Assembly: GCF_009827405.1 (NCBI RefSeq)
Contig: NZ_WTYY01000002.1
Span: forward strand, 372,001 to 436,000
Length of the DNA: 64,000 nucleotides
Direction of reading: 5' to 3'
Source of the DNA: Alteraurantiacibacter aestuarii
GTDB lineage: Bacteria > Pseudomonadota > Alphaproteobacteria > Sphingomonadales > Sphingomonadaceae
Position 1 is the first letter of the stretch; each line of letters begins with the position of its first letter. Shown piece by piece: positions 26,450 through 34,237 of this stretch. Under the pieces are notes generated by a model. The model was not told where the DNA came from and did no database searches. It saw nothing but the letters and a program-made list of their open reading frames with translations. The position numbers were made by a program, and so were the translations under genes.

Positions 26450-27643
26450 CTATTCACTCACGTCCTGCAACCGCCTGAGGCGCGGGGACACCATCGGCAC
26501 GGTCAGCATGGTGCTGGCCACCGCCATCAGCAGCAGCGCGGTGAAGGTCTGCGAAGTGATGATCGCCTTGTCGAGCAGGACATTGGCAAAAATGATCATG
26601 ATCAGCGCCTTGGTCTGCAACAGCCAGCCGATCAGCGATGCCTCCCCCTTGCGCCAGCCGAGCAGGCGCCCGGCCATATGTACGCCCACCAGCTTGCCCG
26701 CCACTGATGCCGCCAGCAGCAGGCCGGCCACGGCGAAAACTGCCAGACCGCCGCCGCTCCAGTCCGTTCTGAGGCCGGTGGACAGGAAAAACACCGGCAT
26801 CACCGTAAGCAGTACAATCTCGCGGAAGGAGTCGAGCTTCTGGCGCGAAAACCAGCCGGTATCGAGCACGCAGCCGGCCAGAAAGGCACCGACCATGAAG
26901 TGCAGCCCGGCCCAGTCCGCCGCCAGACCGCAGCCTGCCAGCCACACCAGACCCACATACCAGCGATCGGTTTCCGCCAGTCTGCGCATGGCCTTGCGCA
27001 CGGCCCGGGCCGCCAGCGCGAATGCCAGCAGGAACGCGCCCTGCCGCGCGATCCGCTCCACATCCAGCAGGATGATAGCCAGCACCCCCCAGATCGCCAG
27101 ATCATCCAGACTGGCATAGCGCAGCAGGCGCTGGCCCAGCGGCTGGTGGAAAATGCCCAGCTTCTCCATCAGCAGGACCAGGATCGGCAAGGCGGTGACC
27201 GCGCAGGCCATGCCAATGCCCAGCACGCCCTGCGCAAGCGAGCCTTGCGGCCCCAGCCAGCCCGGTGTGGCAAGCACCAGCGCACCTGCCGCCGCGCCAA
27301 ATGCCAGCGGCGTTGCCAGCGCCAGCGAGGCGGTGATCGCGGATTCCCGGCGGTTGGCCCAGGCCGCACTCAGATCCAGTTCCACACCCGCCACGAACAC
27401 GAACATCATCACCGCCCACCACGCAATACCGTTCAGTGCACCGATCACATCGGGGGTGAAGATGGCGGAATAATAGGCTGGCCAGACTGCCCCCAGCACG
27501 CCCGGCCCCAGCACGATGCCGCCAATTATCTGCACCACCACCAGCGGAGCATAGTAATCCGTGCGCAGCCCTCGCCATATGGCAAAGGGCACGGTGAAGA
27601 TCAGCAGCAGGGCGACGAGGAAGGTCTCACTTGTCGTGGGCAT
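26450..27643 (-). CDS. CPA2-family cation:proton antiporter
   Basis: The 397-residue membrane protein has about twelve helices and the antiporter core features QIIGGIVLGPGVLG, MMFVFVAGVELDL, a CAVTALPILVLLME helix and DDLAIWGVLAIILLD, whose Asp pair is typical of the ion site. No C-terminal TrkA-N domain follows, so it is a short NapA/KefB-core type. It exports Na+ or K+ in exchange for H+. The start at 27643 (MPTTSETFLVALLL) puts the first helix at the N-terminus. An ATG at 27673 is also possible and neither has a clear ribosome binding site. Confidence 0.82.
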   Translation of the reverse strand: MPTTSETFLVALLLIFTVPFAIWRGLRTDYYAPLVVVQIIGGIVLGPGVLGAVWPAYYSAIFTPDVIGALNGIAWWAVMMFVFVAGVELDLSAAWANRRESAITASLALATPLAFGAAAGALVLATPGWLGPQGSLAQGVLGIGMACAVTALPILVLLMEKLGIFHQPLGQRLLRYASLDDLAIWGVLAIILLDVERIARQGAFLLAFALAARAVRKAMRRLAETDRWYVGLVWLAGCGLAADWAGLHFMVGAFLAGCVLDTGWFSRQKLDSFREIVLLTVMPVFFLSTGLRTDWSGGGLAVFAVAGLLLAASVAGKLVGVHMAGRLLGWRKGEASLIGWLLQTKALIMIIFANVLLDKAIITSQTFTALLLMAVASTMLTVPMVSPRLRRLQDVSE

Positions 27644-27981
27644 GATTTGGCAGCAGGTCTCCAGCGTTGGCATGCCGCGAATCAGGCAGCCCCCCGGATG
27701 ATGAGATGCGCCTGAACCGGCAGCTTGGAAAGTGGCCTCTCGCGCGCTTGTCTCACATGCAACCAAGACAAATTACCCTGCGCTTTTATCCTAATTGATA
27801 TGCGCAAGAATCCTTGGGGTTTAACCCCGCAGTGCTGTATCACCGTTTCAAATGACGATCAGCCTTTGAGCACTTCGGGTCGAAAAGTGCGCAAAGTTAA
27901 GCCTCGGAGAGGAGGCCTGGGCGCGCCGCCACTGTCCACAAGAGGCAGGGCGGCGCCCCTAAATTGCTTGAGAGGATATCC
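27644..27981 (+). promoter_or_regulatory. leader and promoter region of the ketone-carboxylation cluster
   Basis: This 338-base gap separates the antiporter from the divergent five-gene cluster. It is less GC-rich than its surroundings between about 27760 and 27880. It contains a GGGGTT-T-AACCCC palindrome (27816-27828), a small GCACTT/AAGTGC stem near 27869-27890, and a GCGCCGCC/GGCGGCGC stem near 27932-27958, just before the GAGAGG ribosome binding site. The palindrome is a candidate operator. No regulator gene is adjacent, and I could not fix a -35/-10 pair. Confidence 0.4.
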
Positions 27982-29844
27982 ATGAGCGATACGAAAAAGG
28001 GCTTCCCGCTTCCCAGTTCGCTGGAAGTGGTGCCGGGCACTGAGCAGGCGCAGGCCGCATACCCCTATTACACCCATTTCGTGCCGGAGGATGACAGCAA
28101 GTTCTGGTTCTACAACTCCATGCATTTTCCCGAGCCGATGCATCATTTCGACATGATCACGGCAGAGGCCGCCTATGTCGCGATGGGCGCGTTCAACACC
28201 CGCGTGCATGTGCTGCCCACGGCCAAGGGCATTGAACACCGCGTCATCAACGGCCGCGTGTTCATCGGCGGCGTGGCGGTGACCGATCCGGCCGAGATCG
28301 AGGAGCGCATTGGCGAATTCCAGAAGCGCGCCTTCTATTATTACGAAAACTGGGAAGACCTGTACGCCCAGTGGAAAGACAAGATGAAGGCGCTGATCGC
28401 CGATGCGCAGGCGCTGCCCACCCCGTCCCTGCCCGATTATGAGCCGATCGAAACGACCCATACCGGCAAGGGCGTGGCCGCCAGTCATGATCTGCTGGTG
28501 ATCTACCAGAAGCAGATCGAAGGGTACCACCGGATGTGGCACCACCACTTCGAATTCCTGCTGCTGGGCTATGGCGCCTACATGACCTTTTTCGATTTCT
28601 GCAAGAAGGCCTTCCCGGAGATTTCCGACCAGGCGATCAGCCGCATGGTGGCGGGCATGGAAGCCGAGATCTTCCGCCCGGACGAGGAAGTGAAGCGCCT
28701 CGCCCGCAGCGCGGTGGAACTGGGCGTGGATGCGCATTTCGTCGACAATGCCGATATCGAAAAGGTGCTGACAGACCTCGACGCGCTGGGTGAGAAAGGC
28801 CAGGCATGGCTGGCCGAGCTGGAGACCAGCCGCAACCCGTGGTTCAACGTCAGCAGCGGCGATGGCTTCTACCATTATCACCGCAGCTGGAATGATGACC
28901 TGTCGCTGCCCTTCGCCGCCTTCCCCGGCTATATCGAGAAGATCAAGGCCGGCATGAACCTGGAACGCCCGACCGCGCAGCTGATCGAAGAGCGTGAACA
29001 GCTGGTGATCGATTACCGCGAACTGCTGGACACAGAGGAAGACAAGGCCACCTATGACCAGCTGATCAGTCTGGCGCACCGCGTGTTCCCATACGTCGAA
29101 GGCCACAAGTTCTATTGCGAGCACTGGTACACCAACCTGTTCTTCAACAAGATCCGGGAGTTTGGCCGGTTGCTGCTGGCACATGGCTTCTTCGGTGACG
29201 ACGGGGTGGAGGAGGACGTGTTCCACCTCACCCAATATGAGCTGGAAAGCGCGATCATCGACCTGATGCTCGCGTGGGGCATCGGCGCCGAAGCGCGCGG
29301 CCCCAAGCACTGGCCTGCACTGGTGGCCCAGCGCCGGGCGGCGATTGAGGAATGGGGCAAGCATGACTGCCCGCCTGCCCTTGGCGCCGTTCCCGATGCG
29401 ATCGACGATCCGGCCATCAACATGCTGTGGGGCATCACCCGCGAAAATCTCGACAAATGGCTCGACGACGGAACCGAGAACGAGAAGGAACTGAAAGGCT
29501 TTGCCGCCTGTTCGGGCGTGGTCGAAGGCACCGCGCGCGTGGTCAAGTCCGTGGCCGAGATGGGCCGCATCCAGCAGGGCGATATCCTGGTGTGCCAGGT
29601 TACCAACCCCACCTGGTCGCCGATCTTCCAGAAGATTGGCGCGGCGGTATCGGACATTGGCGGATCGATGAGCCACATGGCCATCGTGGCGCGCGAATAT
29701 GGCCTGCCCGCCGTTGTCGGCACGGGCAAGGCGACCAAGCTGATCAAGGACGGCATGCGCATCCGCGTGGATGGCGGCCGCGGCACCGTGACCATCCTCG
29801 ATGATCTGGACGCGGATGCAGAAAAACTGCTCGAGGAAGTCTGA
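27982..29844 (+). CDS. PEP-utiliser-type kinase subunit with phosphohistidine domain
   Basis: The 620-residue protein ends in the mobile phosphohistidine domain of PEP synthase/PPDK: VSDIGGSMSHMAIVAREYGLPAVVGTG, with His565 as the phospho-carrier. The long N-terminal part (about 1-500) resembles no standard PEP-synthase C-domain and has YYENWEDLYAQWKDKM and HHHFEFLLLGYGAY. Split kinases of this design phosphorylate phenols (phenylphosphate synthase). In Sphingobium AcvAB and Rhodococcus HpeHI, such kinases phosphorylate acetovanillone or hydroxyphenylethanone on the phenolic oxygen. GAGAGG lies 6 bases before the ATG. The ATP-binding partner starts 4 bases after its stop. Confidence 0.78.
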   Translation: MSDTKKGFPLPSSLEVVPGTEQAQAAYPYYTHFVPEDDSKFWFYNSMHFPEPMHHFDMITAEAAYVAMGAFNTRVHVLPTAKGIEHRVINGRVFIGGVAVTDPAEIEERIGEFQKRAFYYYENWEDLYAQWKDKMKALIADAQALPTPSLPDYEPIETTHTGKGVAASHDLLVIYQKQIEGYHRMWHHHFEFLLLGYGAYMTFFDFCKKAFPEISDQAISRMVAGMEAEIFRPDEEVKRLARSAVELGVDAHFVDNADIEKVLTDLDALGEKGQAWLAELETSRNPWFNVSSGDGFYHYHRSWNDDLSLPFAAFPGYIEKIKAGMNLERPTAQLIEEREQLVIDYRELLDTEEDKATYDQLISLAHRVFPYVEGHKFYCEHWYTNLFFNKIREFGRLLLAHGFFGDDGVEEDVFHLTQYELESAIIDLMLAWGIGAEARGPKHWPALVAQRRAAIEEWGKHDCPPALGAVPDAIDDPAINMLWGITRENLDKWLDDGTENEKELKGFAACSGVVEGTARVVKSVAEMGRIQQGDILVCQVTNPTWSPIFQKIGAAVSDIGGSMSHMAIVAREYGLPAVVGTGKATKLIKDGMRIRVDGGRGTVTILDDLDADAEKLLEEV

Positions 29845-29848
29845 GCCA

Positions 29849-30886
29849 ATGACCCCTGCTGTTGCATGGTTTGCCGATGTCGGCATTGCCGATCGCCCGA
29901 CCGTGGGCGGAAAGGGCGGCTCTCTGGGTGAGCTGACGCAGGCCGGCATTGCCGTGCCGCCCGGTTTCGTGGTCACCACCAGCGCGTTCGAGACATTCCT
30001 CGCCGCACTGGAAGCGCGCGAGGACGTGCGCGGGCAGGTCGAAGCGCTCGACCCCAATGACCTGGGCGCGGCCACCCGCCTGTCCGAACAATTGCGCGCC
30101 CGCGTGATGAACGAACCCATGCCGCCAGCGGTGGAACAGGCGATCATGTCGGCGATGGACGAGCTGTGCCCGGACGGCCAGCCGGTCGCCGTGCGATCCT
30201 CCGCCACCACTGAAGACGCCGACGATGCCAGCTTTGCCGGCCTGCAGGACACATTCCTGTGGGTGCTGACCGCGCAGGACATGGCGATGAAGGTGCGCGA
30301 ATGCTGGGGCAGTCTCTATTCGGTCGAGAGCATGATCTATCGCCGCAAGCAGGACTTTCCCGAGGATGGCGTGGCGATGGCCGTGGTCATCCAGCAGATG
30401 GTCGATGCGCGCTGTGCCGGGGTGATGTTCACCCGCAGCCCGACCACCGGCGACAAGTCCGTGATCACCATCGAAGGCGCATGGGGGCTTGGCTCCTCTG
30501 TCGTCTCAGGCGAGGTAACGCCGGACAAATGGGTGGTCGGCAAGATCACCGGAGAGATTTCCGCGCGCGATATCTCGGACAAGCACGCCAAGCAGGTGCC
30601 CGCACCGGGCGGCGGCATTGTCGAGATTGAGCTGGAAGGCGATGAACGCACCACACCCTGCCTGACAGACGAAGACCTGATGGGCCTGCGCGAAGTGGGC
30701 CGCAAGGTGGAGCGGCATTACGGCAAGGCGCAGGATATCGAATGGGCGCTGGACAAGGACGGCAACATATTGCTGCTCCAGTCGCGGCCCGAAACCGTGT
30801 GGTCGGCCAAGGACGTGGCATCGGTGACCAAGCCGGTCGATAACCCACTGGCGCATGTGATGAACATCTTCGGGGGCAGGAAGTGA
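29849..30886 (+). CDS. PEP-synthase-like ATP-binding kinase subunit
   Basis: The 345-residue protein is an isolated ATP-grasp (PPDK_N) domain. It has GGKGGSLGELTQAGIAVPPGFVVTTSAF, VAVRSSATTEDADDASFAGLQDTFLWV, and the closing ILLLQSRPETVW motif. In PEP synthase this domain transfers the beta-phosphate of ATP to the catalytic His. Here that His is on the preceding gene product, so both are needed. Its length equals the ATP subunit of the acetovanillone and phenol kinases. It overlaps the biotin-carrier gene by 4 bases (GTGA). Confidence 0.82.
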   Translation: MTPAVAWFADVGIADRPTVGGKGGSLGELTQAGIAVPPGFVVTTSAFETFLAALEAREDVRGQVEALDPNDLGAATRLSEQLRARVMNEPMPPAVEQAIMSAMDELCPDGQPVAVRSSATTEDADDASFAGLQDTFLWVLTAQDMAMKVRECWGSLYSVESMIYRRKQDFPEDGVAMAVVIQQMVDARCAGVMFTRSPTTGDKSVITIEGAWGLGSSVVSGEVTPDKWVVGKITGEISARDISDKHAKQVPAPGGGIVEIELEGDERTTPCLTDEDLMGLREVGRKVERHYGKAQDIEWALDKDGNILLLQSRPETVWSAKDVASVTKPVDNPLAHVMNIFGGRK

Positions 30887-31386
30887 GCCGCCTTACCGGC
30901 AAGGACATTGCCGAGATTGCTGCGCTGCTGGACGAAAGCCACTTCCGTTCGCTCGATCTGCAGATGGGCGAATTTCGCCTGCGTATTCGCCGCGATGGCG
31001 GCGGCGGATGGAGCGGCGGCGATGATGAAGAGATTGAGGATGAGGCCCCGCCCGCCAGGTCTGGCCGTGCACCCTCACGCAATGCAGCACCGGCACCAGC
31101 ACCCGCTCCCGCACCTTCCGCCAGCAGCGGCCCCGGTGCCGGAGAAGTCGACGTGGTCGCGCCGCTGTTGGGCAATTTCTACCTCACCCCGCGACCGGGC
31201 GAACCGCCCTTTGTCCAGCTTGGCGACAGCGTCAGCGAGGATACAACCATCGCCATTATCGAGGTGATGAAGCTGATGAATCCGATCCGCGCCGGCGTTT
31301 CCGGCACTGTCACCGCGATCCTGGCCGAGAACGGCAAGCCGGTGGAAGAAGGCCAGCCGCTGGTCCGCGTGAAAGTGGGCGGCTGA
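30883..31386 (+). CDS. biotin carboxyl carrier protein
   Basis: The 167-residue AccB-like protein has three parts: an N-terminal helical segment (LTGKDIAEIAALLDESHFRSLDLQMGEFRLRIRRDG), a Pro/Ala linker (about 55-85) and a biotinyl domain. The thumb-bearing biotinyl domain is VVAPLLGNFYLTPRPGEPPFVQLGDSV, and IEVMKLMNP contains the biotinylated Lys130. It carries carboxybiotin between a biotin carboxylase and the carboxyltransferase encoded next. The GTG start is preceded by GGGGCAGG and overlaps the upstream stop. Its place in the cluster makes it the carrier of the aryl ketone carboxylase rather than of acetyl-CoA carboxylase. Confidence 0.85.
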   Translation: MSRLTGKDIAEIAALLDESHFRSLDLQMGEFRLRIRRDGGGGWSGGDDEEIEDEAPPARSGRAPSRNAAPAPAPAPAPSASSGPGAGEVDVVAPLLGNFYLTPRPGEPPFVQLGDSVSEDTTIAIIEVMKLMNPIRAGVSGTVTAILAENGKPVEEGQPLVRVKVGG

Positions 31387-32846
31387 TGGCCAATATCCAG
31401 ATCGTCGAGACAAGCCTGCGTGATGGCAATCAGTGCCTGTGGGGGGCGCTCGGCGTCGATACCGCCAAGACGCTGACCGTGGCGCCTGCGATGGAGCGCG
31501 CGGGCTACAAGGCAATCGATTTCACCACCTCCACCCACATGGGCGTGGCGGTGCGCTACAAGCAGGAAGACCCGTGGGAGCGCATTCGCTCCATGGCGGC
31601 GATCTGCAAGGACACGCCGCTGCAGTTCCTGTCCACCGGCTTCCGCTTCATCGCGTGGGAAACCGCCACGCCCGATTTCATGGAGCTGGCATTCAGGACG
31701 CTGGCCACCAACGGCATCCGCCGTTTCGCGCTGGCCGATCCGATGAATGACGCCAGCAGCAATGTGGAAGTGGCGAAGCTGGTCAAGCGCGCTGGCGGAG
31801 AGCAGGTGGTGGGCGCGCTGGTGTTCTCCATCAGCCCGATCCACGACGATGCCCATTATGCCGAGGCCGCGCGGATCATGGCCGCCAGCCCGGACATTGA
31901 CGCGCTGTATATCAAGGACCCCGGCGGCCTGCTGACCCCCAAGCGCGCACAGACACTGATCCCCGCCATCATGGCCCAGATCGGCGACAAGGCGCTGGAA
32001 CTGCACAATCACTGCACCATCGGCCAGGCCGAACCGGCCTGTCTGGAAGCTGCGGAACTGGGCGTTACCGCCGTGCAATGCGCCAGCGGCGGCGCAGCGG
32101 ATGGCACCAGCAATCCGCCGATCATGCGCATGATCGCCAATCTGCGGGCACAGGGCCACACCGTCGATATCGATGACGAGGCCGCACAGGAAGTCGCCGA
32201 TTTCTGGACTGCCATGGCCGAGGCCGAGGGGCTTCCCACCGGCAGCCCGATGGCGTTCGATGCCGCCTATTACAAACACAACCTGCCCGGCGGAATGGTC
32301 GGCACCATGCGCCGCCATCTGGCAGACCAGCGCGCGAGCCATCTGGAAGGCGCAGTGATCGAGGAAATCGGCCGCGTGCGTGAGGAACTGGGCTGGCCCA
32401 TCGTGATGACCCCCTTTGCCCAGATGCTGCAGACGCAGGCGGTGATGAACGTGACCGGCAAGGAACGCTGGGCGATCATCCCGGATGAGATCATCCGCTT
32501 CGCCATCGGCAAGTTTGGCCGCCCCAATGCTCCGGTCGATCAGGCGGTGATGGACCGCATCATGGCCAATCCGCGAACGAAGGAATTGCAGGCCGAAACC
32601 GGCATGGCCGACCTGCCCGAACTGCGCCGCAGGATCGGATCGAACCTGTCTGACGAGGAATTCCTGCTGCGCGCCACCATGCCCGTCGATCTGGTCGATG
32701 CAATGCAGGCCGCCGGTCCCGCTCGCCAAGAATATGATCCCGATACGGTGGCGGTGATGGAGCTTGTCCGCACTATCCTGGCCCGCCGCGATGTCGATCA
32801 GTTCAGCGTCGAAAAAGACGATTTCAAACTGGAAGTTTCTGCATGA
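31386..32846 (+). CDS. biotin-dependent carboxyltransferase (PYC/OADA type)
   Basis: The 486-residue TIM-barrel carboxyltransferase is of the pyruvate carboxylase/oxaloacetate decarboxylase family. It has VETSLRDGNQCLWG at the active site, YIKDPGGLLTP with the family's carboxylated Lys, LELHNHCTIGQAEPACLEAAELGVTAVQCA with the metal-binding His residues, and a C-terminal PYC_OADA region. Only the carboxyltransferase is present, without a fused biotinyl domain. In the acetovanillone pathway it would carboxylate the methyl group of the phosphorylated ketone to a 3-oxo-3-arylpropanoate. The start overlaps the carrier stop by one base. Confidence 0.82.
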   Translation: MANIQIVETSLRDGNQCLWGALGVDTAKTLTVAPAMERAGYKAIDFTTSTHMGVAVRYKQEDPWERIRSMAAICKDTPLQFLSTGFRFIAWETATPDFMELAFRTLATNGIRRFALADPMNDASSNVEVAKLVKRAGGEQVVGALVFSISPIHDDAHYAEAARIMAASPDIDALYIKDPGGLLTPKRAQTLIPAIMAQIGDKALELHNHCTIGQAEPACLEAAELGVTAVQCASGGAADGTSNPPIMRMIANLRAQGHTVDIDDEAAQEVADFWTAMAEAEGLPTGSPMAFDAAYYKHNLPGGMVGTMRRHLADQRASHLEGAVIEEIGRVREELGWPIVMTPFAQMLQTQAVMNVTGKERWAIIPDEIIRFAIGKFGRPNAPVDQAVMDRIMANPRTKELQAETGMADLPELRRRIGSNLSDEEFLLRATMPVDLVDAMQAAGPARQEYDPDTVAVMELVRTILARRDVDQFSVEKDDFKLEVSA

Positions 32847-33670
32847 GCGTTCGCACACCCAAAGGCTTCATGTTCGATCTGGACGGAACGCTGATCCTGT
32901 CCAACCGCAAGCTGGGCAGTTATGACGCGATTGAAGGCGCGGCTGAGGCTCTGCAGGAGCTGGACCGGCTGGGCATTCCGTGGCTCGCGCTGACCAATGG
33001 CAGCGCCTATGCCGCGCGCGTACAGGGCCCGCGCCTGCGCGATGCGGGCGTTCCCGTGCCGGACGAAAAGCTGTTCACCCCCAACTCCGTGGCCGCGCGC
33101 GTGATTGCGGACCGGGGCTATGACAATGTGCTGGTGCTGGGCACGCAGGGCGTGGTCGATGCGCTGTCCGAAATGGCCATCAACTGCTGCCTGCCGGGCG
33201 ATGCGGCGGCGGATTATGCCGATGCGGTCTATGTCGCCTGGCATCCCGAATGCGTGATGGACCATATCCACATCGCCTGCAGCCGGGTGCTGGATGGCGC
33301 AGCGTTCCTGTCCGCTTCCGACGTGCCGTATTTCGCCACCAAGGAAGGCCGCAGCTTCGGCTATAGCTGCGCCATCAACGGGGCGATTTCGCGCGTCACC
33401 GGGATGGAGCCTGAACCCACTGGCAAGCCCAGCACGCACGCGATGGAGATGATCGCCGAGGTTCTGGGCTGCGCGCAGCAGGACGTGGGCGTGGTGGGAG
33501 ACGATGCCACCGCCGAAATGCAGATGGCCGTCGCCAGCGGCGCCATCGGCATTGCCGTCACCAGCGGAGCCACCGATGCCGCGCAATGGGCGAGCCAGCC
33601 GCCCGAAAAGACCCCAGATCTGGTGATCCCCAACATCAGCGAGTTGGTAAAGGCCTGCGGATTGGGCTAG
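32843..33670 (+). CDS. HAD-family phosphatase (NagD-like)
   Basis: The 275-residue HAD type IIA phosphatase has FMFDLDGTLILSN (nucleophile Asp12 and Asp14), LALTNGSAYAARV as the second motif, and the VVGDDATAEMQMAVASGAIGIAVTSG metal-binding end. Cap domain between. It overlaps the carboxyltransferase stop by 4 bases (ATGA), so it is the fifth gene of the cluster. The known pathways need a phosphatase that removes the phenolic phosphate after carboxylation (AcvF/HpeD role), and this gene fits that step. A generic p-nitrophenyl phosphatase is the alternative. Confidence 0.8.
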   Translation: MSVRTPKGFMFDLDGTLILSNRKLGSYDAIEGAAEALQELDRLGIPWLALTNGSAYAARVQGPRLRDAGVPVPDEKLFTPNSVAARVIADRGYDNVLVLGTQGVVDALSEMAINCCLPGDAAADYADAVYVAWHPECVMDHIHIACSRVLDGAAFLSASDVPYFATKEGRSFGYSCAINGAISRVTGMEPEPTGKPSTHAMEMIAEVLGCAQQDVGVVGDDATAEMQMAVASGAIGIAVTSGATDAAQWASQPPEKTPDLVIPNISELVKACGLG

Positions 33671-33704
33671 CCTTCGTCCGAGCTATTCGGGAGAGGCAAA
33701 CACC

Positions 33705-34127
33705 ATGAAACTCGGACGCCTGAACCATGTCGGCATTGCCGTGCCCGATATGGACGCGGCGATTGCCCATTGGCGGGAGAGCGCGGGTGCCACGCTGACC
33801 ACGCCCCCGTTCGAAATGCCCGAACAGGGCGTGCTGGTGTGCTTCATGGATACTGCCGAAGGCGCGGCGCAGATGGAACTGCTCAGCCCGCTGGATAAGA
33901 CATCGCCCATCACCAGTTTCCTCGCCAGGAACCCGCTGGGCGGACAGCATCACATGTGTTTCGAAGTGCCTGATATCGAGGCGGCGCGGACCAATTTCGA
34001 AGCGCAGGGCAAGCGCATCCTTGGCCCCACGCGCATTGGCGCGCATGGCACGCCGATCTTCTTCGTCCACCCAAAGGACATGGGCGGCATCCTGACAGAG
34101 ATCATGGAAACTCCGGGTGATGTTTAA
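33705..34127 (+). CDS. mce: methylmalonyl-CoA epimerase
   Basis: The 140-residue VOC-fold protein begins MKLGRLNHVGIAVPDMDAAIAHWRESAGA and has GQHHMCFEVPDIEAA and PIFFVHPKDMGGILTEIMETP. These give the His and Glu metal ligands of methylmalonyl-CoA epimerase, which interconverts the S and R isomers. The length is typical. GGGAGAGG precedes the ATG. It lies just before methylmalonyl-CoA mutase, so the propionate pathway assignment is consistent. A REP-like repeat fills the space between them. Confidence 0.9.
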   Translation: MKLGRLNHVGIAVPDMDAAIAHWRESAGATLTTPPFEMPEQGVLVCFMDTAEGAAQMELLSPLDKTSPITSFLARNPLGGQHHMCFEVPDIEAARTNFEAQGKRILGPTRIGAHGTPIFFVHPKDMGGILTEIMETPGDV

Positions 34128-34134
34128 TCAATAT

Positions 34135-34225
34135 CGTCACCCTGAACTTGTTTCAGGGTCCATTTCTCCAATTGCGCCGTCTGTTGAAGCGAGCACATGG
34201 ATGCTGAAACAAGTTCAGCATGACG
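34135..34225. repeat. REP-like double palindrome (copy 1)
   Basis: Two imperfect palindromes face each other: CACCCTGAACTTGTTTCAGGG at about 34138-34158 and ATGCTGAAACAAGTTCAGCAT at about 34201-34221. They are separated by about 45 unrelated bases. A related element occurs at 39247-39336. Repeats of this type are, from general knowledge, abundant in sphingomonad genomes. The last bases of this copy supply an ATG at 34220 that is in frame with the mutase. Confidence 0.85.
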
Positions 34226-34237
34226 GGGGAGTTGTTC

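Noticed and set aside
27859-30282. Long minus-strand ORF of 807 codons opposite the kinase genes
   Set aside because: The plus strand encodes two recognisable kinase subunits; the antisense product has no recognisable domain.
31179-32858. Minus-strand ORF opposite the carboxyltransferase
   Set aside because: Antisense shadow of a conserved enzyme, with atypical composition.
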